From JACCVL01 sp963704295 (GTDB taxonomy: Bacteria > Actinomycetota > Actinomycetes > Propionibacteriales > Nocardioidaceae), in the NCBI GenBank assembly GCA_963704295.1, contig OY969884.1, positions 930,001-994,000 on the forward strand: a DNA stretch of 64,000 nt, in the 5' to 3' direction. The translations under genes were made by a program, and so were the position numbers. Shown piece after piece: positions 58,971 through 64,000 of the stretch. The stretch's first letter is position 1. Each line of letters begins with the position of its first letter. The notes beneath the pieces were generated by a model. The model saw only the letters and a list, made by a program, of their open reading frames with translations. It ran no database searches and was not told the origin of the DNA.

Positions 58971-60176
58971 TTATCCGATCGGTAGCGAGACCGCGGCGGC
59001 GCCGAGCACCTTGGCCGCGACCACGGTGGCCCGCTCGTCGACGCGGAGGTCGCCCTGGTGCAGGTCGAAGGTCGGCCCTCCGGGCGTCCGGGTGCCGAGC
59101 CGGCCCATCGCACCGGGCACATTCTGGACGTACCAGGCGAAGTCCTCCCCGCCCAGGCTCTGGCTCGTGGGCACCAGCGCGGCGCTGCCGAGCGTGGCGG
59201 TCACCGCCTCGCCCAGCTCCATCGTCGCCTGCCGGTCGTTGACGACCGGCGGGACGCCACGCACGTAGTCCACGTCCGCGGTCACGCCGTACGGCGCGAC
59301 CAGGTCGCGCACCAGGCGGCGGACCAGGTGCTCGGCGTCGTGCCAGGCGCTGGCGTCCAGCATCCGCAGCGTGCCGCCCAGACGGCCTCGGGCCGGGATC
59401 ACGTTGACCGCCTCGCCGGCGCGCACAGCGCCCCAGACCAGGCTGGCCCCGGCTCGCGGGTCGAGCCGGCGGGACAGCACGGACGGCAGCTGGGTGACGA
59501 GGACGCCCAGGGCGAAGGTGAGGTCCTCGGTCAGGTGCGGCCGGGAGGTGTGCCCGCCGCGCCCGGCGAGCGTGATGGTCAGCGAGTCCGAGGCACCGGT
59601 GAGCGGACCCACCCTCAGGCCGACCTGGCCAACGTCCAGCGTCGGGTCGCAGTGCAGGGCGTAGATCCGCTCCGCACCCTCGAGCGCCCCGGCCGCGATC
59701 AGCGACTTGGCACCGCCGGGCATGACCTCCTCGGCCGGCTGGAACAGCAACCGGACCCGGAACGGCAGCGGGGCCCGGGCGTCCACGGCCGCGAGCGCCT
59801 CGCCCACGCCGGTCAACGCAGCCGCGTGCACGTCGTGACCGCAGGCGTGTGCGACATCGGGGACGACGGATCGCCACGGGTCGCTGGTGGTGTCGGGGAT
59901 GGACAGCCCGTCCAGGTCCGCTCGCAGGGCGACGACCGGTCGACCGTGAGGTCCGACCTCGGCGACCAGCCCACTGGTGTCCAGCCGCTTGACCGTCAGC
60001 TCGGCCGCCTCCAGCCGGGACGCGATCGCGTCGGTCGTGCGCCCCTCGTGCCAGGCCAGCTCGGGATGCGCGTGCAGGTCGCGCCGGAACAATGCGAGCT
60101 CGCGAGCCCGGGCGTCCACCTCGTCCACGACGGCACGGACCAGCCCCGGGCTGCGTTCGGTGCCGGTCGGGAGCAT
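58971..60176 (-). CDS. M20 family amidohydrolase (AmiA1/AmiB1-like)
   Basis: The 401-residue metallohydrolase has FRRDLHAHPELAWHE, ALRADLDGLSIPD, HACGHDVHAAAL, LLFQPAEEVMPGGAK and the C-terminal GGEDFAWY, giving the Asp/His/Glu metal ligands and the catalytic Glu of peptidase family M20D. Such enzymes hydrolyse N-acyl amino acids or related amides; mycobacterial AmiA1/AmiB1 lie in a similar gene neighbourhood. TATCCT six bases before the ATG lies inside the end of the MFS gene and suggests an own leaderless transcript. Confidence 0.92.
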   Translation of the reverse strand: MLPTGTERSPGLVRAVVDEVDARARELALFRRDLHAHPELAWHEGRTTDAIASRLEAAELTVKRLDTSGLVAEVGPHGRPVVALRADLDGLSIPDTTSDPWRSVVPDVAHACGHDVHAAALTGVGEALAAVDARAPLPFRVRLLFQPAEEVMPGGAKSLIAAGALEGAERIYALHCDPTLDVGQVGLRVGPLTGASDSLTITLAGRGGHTSRPHLTEDLTFALGVLVTQLPSVLSRRLDPRAGASLVWGAVRAGEAVNVIPARGRLGGTLRMLDASAWHDAEHLVRRLVRDLVAPYGVTADVDYVRGVPPVVNDRQATMELGEAVTATLGSAALVPTSQSLGGEDFAWYVQNVPGAMGRLGTRTPGGPTFDLHQGDLRVDERATVVAAKVLGAAAVSLPIG

Positions 60177-60180
60177 CTGG

Positions 60181-61379
60181 TCAGGATAGTCGGCGCGAGG
60201 GGGGTGCCGCGGCGGCTGCGGCCAAACCCCCGACTGCGGCGGCGACGACGACCACCAGCAGGGCGCGCAGGATCCCGACCGACTCGGCGAGAATGCCCAC
60301 CACCGGCGGCCCGGCCAGGAAGGCCGCGTAGCCGATCGAGGTCACCACCGCGACCCGGGCGGCGGCTCGCTCCCGGTCGTCGGCAACGACGCTGATGCCG
60401 ACCGGGAAACCCAGCGAGGCGCCGATCCCCCACACGACGGTGCCGGCGAGCACGAGCGGGAGCGGGTCGGCGACGATCACGGTGCCGGCGCCGGCCAGCG
60501 CGAGCAGCGCGGTGCTGCGAAGCACCACCACCCGGCCGTACCGGTCCAGCAGCGACCCGCCGGTCAGCCGGCCGACGGTCATCGCGGCGACGAAGAGGCC
60601 GAAGCCGAGCGCCCCCTCGGTCTCCGAGCGACCGTGTCCGTCGACGAGCGCGAGTGCGGTCCAGTCGTTGGCGACTCCCTCGATGAATGCGAACGCGCAG
60701 ACCAGCAGGCCGATCAGCAGGGTGCGGGGCTCGCGCCAGGCTCGGGCCGAGCCGAGCAGGGCACCCTCCGGCGCCTGCGCGGGCAGCGCGTCCGGGCTCC
60801 GCACCGGGGGGCTCGGCACGGTCGCGGGCAGGAACTCCCGCACCGACAGCGCGACTCCCCCGGCGCAGAGGACGGCCACCAGCGCCAGCTGGAGCGGAAG
60901 GTCGAAGTCCCCCCAGGCCGCCGCGGCGCCGAGCAGCGCGCCACCGACGGTGCCGATGCTGTACCCGGCGTGGAACCGCGGCATCACGGTCCGCCCCAGC
61001 CGGGCCTCCACGTCCGCGGCCTCGACGTTCATCGCCACGTCCCAGGTCCCGGTGCCGGCGCCGTAGACGGCGAGCCCGACCGCCACCGGGGCAACCCCTC
61101 CGCCGGCGAGCCCGGCGCCGATGACGCCGAGCCCGGCCGCGGCGACCAGCCCGCCGCCGAGCACCGAGCCCGCCGCGCCGACCCGGTGCACCACCGCCCC
61201 GGAGAGCATCAGCGCGCTGAGCGCGCCCGCGGACAGCGCCAGCAGCAGCAGCCCGACCTGGGAGACCGACAGCTCCAGGATGTCCCGCACGGCGGGGACA
61301 CGGGAGACCAGCGCGGCGAAGGCGAAGCCGTTCAGGACGAAGACGGCGCCCACCCGCACCCGCGCCCGCTCGGCGCTGC

Positions 61380-61383
<4 letters not shown>
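60181..61383 (-). CDS. MFS transporter
   Basis: The 400-residue membrane protein has 12 predicted hydrophobic segments and the MFS-type loops GRTVMPRFHAGYSIGTVGGALLG and LTGGSLLDRYGRVVVLRS. It resembles YbjJ/FucP-like permeases of small solutes, substrate unknown. The GTG start overlaps the acyl-CoA mutase stop (GTGA), and the amidohydrolase starts four bases after its stop, so the three may be one transcription unit. Confidence 0.88.
60183..60188 (-). promoter_or_regulatory. -10 box TATCCT, leaderless start of the M20 gene
   Basis: TATCCT lies six bases before the ATG at 60176, within the last codons of the MFS gene. Confidence 0.55.
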
Positions 61384-62972
<1,589 letters not shown>

Positions 62973-62980
62973 GTGCCGAA

Positions 62981-62986
62981 ACAGTA
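62981..62986 (-). promoter_or_regulatory. -10 box TACTGT, leaderless start of the mutase gene
   Basis: TACTGT on the minus strand ends eight bases before the ATG at 62972, with no Shine-Dalgarno sequence between. Confidence 0.45.
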
Positions 62987-63012
62987 CGGGCAGCTGCGGG
63001 TGCGCGGCCGAC

Positions 63013-63282
63013 CTAGGTGCCGGGGACGACGCTTCGCGACGGCGAGGTGAGCAGGCCGGAGCCGGTGCCGGCGACCGCCCACGCGGCGTAGGGCAGCCAG
63101 CCGGGGGGGCTGCTGAGGAGGACACCGAGGAACAGCGACGCGAACGCCGCGCCGACCAATGCGACTCCGAGCGCCTGCTCGCGGCCGCGGCGCAGCGCCC
63201 GGCGCCGGGAGACCCACCGCCGGGCGAGGACCACCGCGCCCCAGGCCGCGGCGAACAGCAGCACGCACGCGATCAGCTGCAC
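63013..63282 (-). CDS. small two-helix membrane protein
   Basis: The 89-residue protein has one N-terminal hydrophobic helix (about 2-20), a very basic cytoplasmic stretch (RRWVSRRRALRRGREQ) and one or two further hydrophobic segments (about 38-75). I do not recognise the family. GGGAGG six bases before the GTG at 63282 supports it as a real gene. It lies upstream of the acyl-CoA mutase gene on the same strand. Confidence 0.65.
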   Translation of the reverse strand: MQLIACVLLFAAAWGAVVLARRWVSRRRALRRGREQALGVALVGAAFASLFLGVLLSSPPGWLPYAAWAVAGTGSGLLTSPSRSVVPGT

Positions 63283-63318
63283 GTCGGACCTCCCGGCTCC
63301 CCGGGCGGAACCGTACCG

Positions 63319-64000
63319 TCAGCGTCGCGCCGTGCGCCGGACGAACGCCCAGACCCCGCCGACCAGCGCGGCGCCGAAGGCGAGTCCGCGGACGAAGGCA
63401 CCCAGCTCGTCCTCGTCGGTGCGGGTCCGCGCCGCCGCCGGCGACCGAGGCGCGGCTCCGGGCAGCGGCGTCGGAGACAGCGTCGGGGTGGTCTCCGGCG
63501 AGGTCTCGCCCCGCGACGCCCGCACCTCGGCCCCCACGGCCGCCCACGATGCGCCGTACAGCACCAGCCGGGAGAAGTAGTTCATCCACACGAGCAGGAC
63601 CAGCGAGACGCCGAGGGTGGCGAAGGCGGGGTTGCCCAGCGTGGCCGCCACCAGCGTGGCGGCCAGCAGCTTCATCACCTCGAAGCCGATCCCGCCGAGC
63701 AGCGCGGCCTCCCACCGGTCCCGTCGGGTCACCTCGGCGGTGTCCGCCAGCAGGCGGAACATGATGAGGAACAGCGCCGTGCTGGAGGCGACCCCGAGCA
63801 GGACTCCGACGGCACCGAACAGCAGGCTCATTCCGGGGACGTCTGCCAGCTCGAGCAGCCCGAGCAGCTCCGGGATCAGGGCCGCCACCCCGCTGGACAC
63901 AGCCACCGACACGATCAGCGTCAGCCCCAGGGCGACCAGCGCACCCAGGTCCACCGCCTTGCCGACCACGAAGTTGCGGCGCTCGGTCTGCGGGACCGCG
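63319..64000 (-). CDS. YihY/BrkB family membrane protein, cut by the right edge
   Basis: The visible C-terminal part (about 227 residues) continues unbroken to the edge. It shows TERRNFVVGKAVDLGALVALG, FRLLADTAEVTRRDRWEAALLGGIGFEVMKLLA and VLLVWMNYFSRLVLYGASWAA, the typical C-terminal half of YihY/BrkB proteins, with several membrane helices. A cytoplasmic Pro/Thr-rich tail follows, then another hydrophobic segment (FVRGLAFGAALVGGVWAFV). The function of the family is poorly defined. The N-terminus lies outside the window. Confidence 0.88.
   Translation of the reverse strand, partial: AVPQTERRNFVVGKAVDLGALVALGLTLIVSVAVSSGVAALIPELLGLLELADVPGMSLLFGAVGVLLGVASSTALFLIMFRLLADTAEVTRRDRWEAALLGGIGFEVMKLLAATLVAATLGNPAFATLGVSLVLLVWMNYFSRLVLYGASWAAVGAEVRASRGETSPETTPTLSPTPLPGAAPRSPAAARTRTDEDELGAFVRGLAFGAALVGGVWAFVRRTARR

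Overview
The window is chromosomal DNA of a very high-GC actinobacterium. Many genes start with GTG, stop/start overlaps of the GTGA or ATGA type are everywhere, and many genes have an actinobacterial TANNNT -10 box 6 to 8 bases before the start codon, which implies leaderless mRNAs. Gene content (galactofuranose pathway, LCP proteins, AccD/AccE-type acyl-CoA carboxylase, LpdA, LGFP-repeat wall hydrolases) fits the broad Geodermatophilales/Frankiales/Mycobacteriales part of Actinomycetota. I cannot name the genus. About 50 protein genes are supported; I see no rRNA, tRNA, CRISPR array or recognisable transposase.

Layout. 0.2-6.3 kb (minus): an envelope-polysaccharide operon with an LCP ligase, a GlfT1-like and a second GT2 glycosyltransferase, UDP-galactopyranose mutase and a Wzm/Wzt-type exporter, with a second LCP gene divergent from it. 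7.8-15.3 kb: an MMPL transporter, a small membrane protein coupled to a lipoprotein phosphoesterase without a normal start codon, two divergent sulfotransferase-like genes, and a secreted lysyl oxidase homologue. 15.4-19.9 kb: purE/purK, GtrA, adenylate cyclase, PH-domain protein and biotin ligase. 20.0-35.9 kb: biotin-dependent carboxylation (AccD, AccE, AccA, pyruvate carboxylase) interleaved with a large secreted Ig/propeller protein, a DUF885 peptidase, a tiny cysteine-containing peptide gene, Maf, and an acyl-CoA dehydrogenase divergent from a MerR regulator with a clear operator. 35.9-40.7 kb: SpoIID and PGRP-amidase wall proteins and a third sulfotransferase-like gene. 40.8-49.8 kb: LpdA, a gamma-glutamylcyclotransferase-like protein, a uronate-dehydrogenase-like enzyme, a phosphohexomutase, DeoC, a full plus a half aldehyde dehydrogenase, and a MaoC hydratase. 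49.8-50.8 kb: an AbiEi/DUF559 nuclease-like gene. 50.8-58.9 kb (minus): a nucleoside uptake and catabolism operon (BMP lipoprotein, ABC ATPase with a frameshift, two permeases, cytidine deaminase, a cytochrome P450, thymidine phosphorylase). 59-64 kb (minus): M20 amidohydrolase, MFS transporter, acyl-CoA mutase large subunit, a small membrane protein and a BrkB-family protein cut by the right edge.

How the parts connect. The first operon makes and exports a galactofuranose-containing glycan that the LCP enzymes probably attach to the wall. BirA biotinylates the two carrier domains encoded nearby. The nucleoside operon feeds deoxyribose phosphate towards DeoC, and the neighbouring aldehyde dehydrogenases may oxidise the resulting acetaldehyde.

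The most unusual signal is a dispersed 22-bp repeat containing GATCCGCGACTTYTGCAGG. There are seven arms: a perfect back-to-back palindrome at 13.7 kb, two nested inverted pairs around the DUF559 nuclease-like gene at 49.2-50.9 kb (the inner pair shares one variant, the outer pair another), and a copy in frame inside a permease. The outer right copy also lies in frame inside the 3' end of deoA. This looks like an undescribed palindromic repeat family, possibly mobilised by or associated with the nuclease-like gene.
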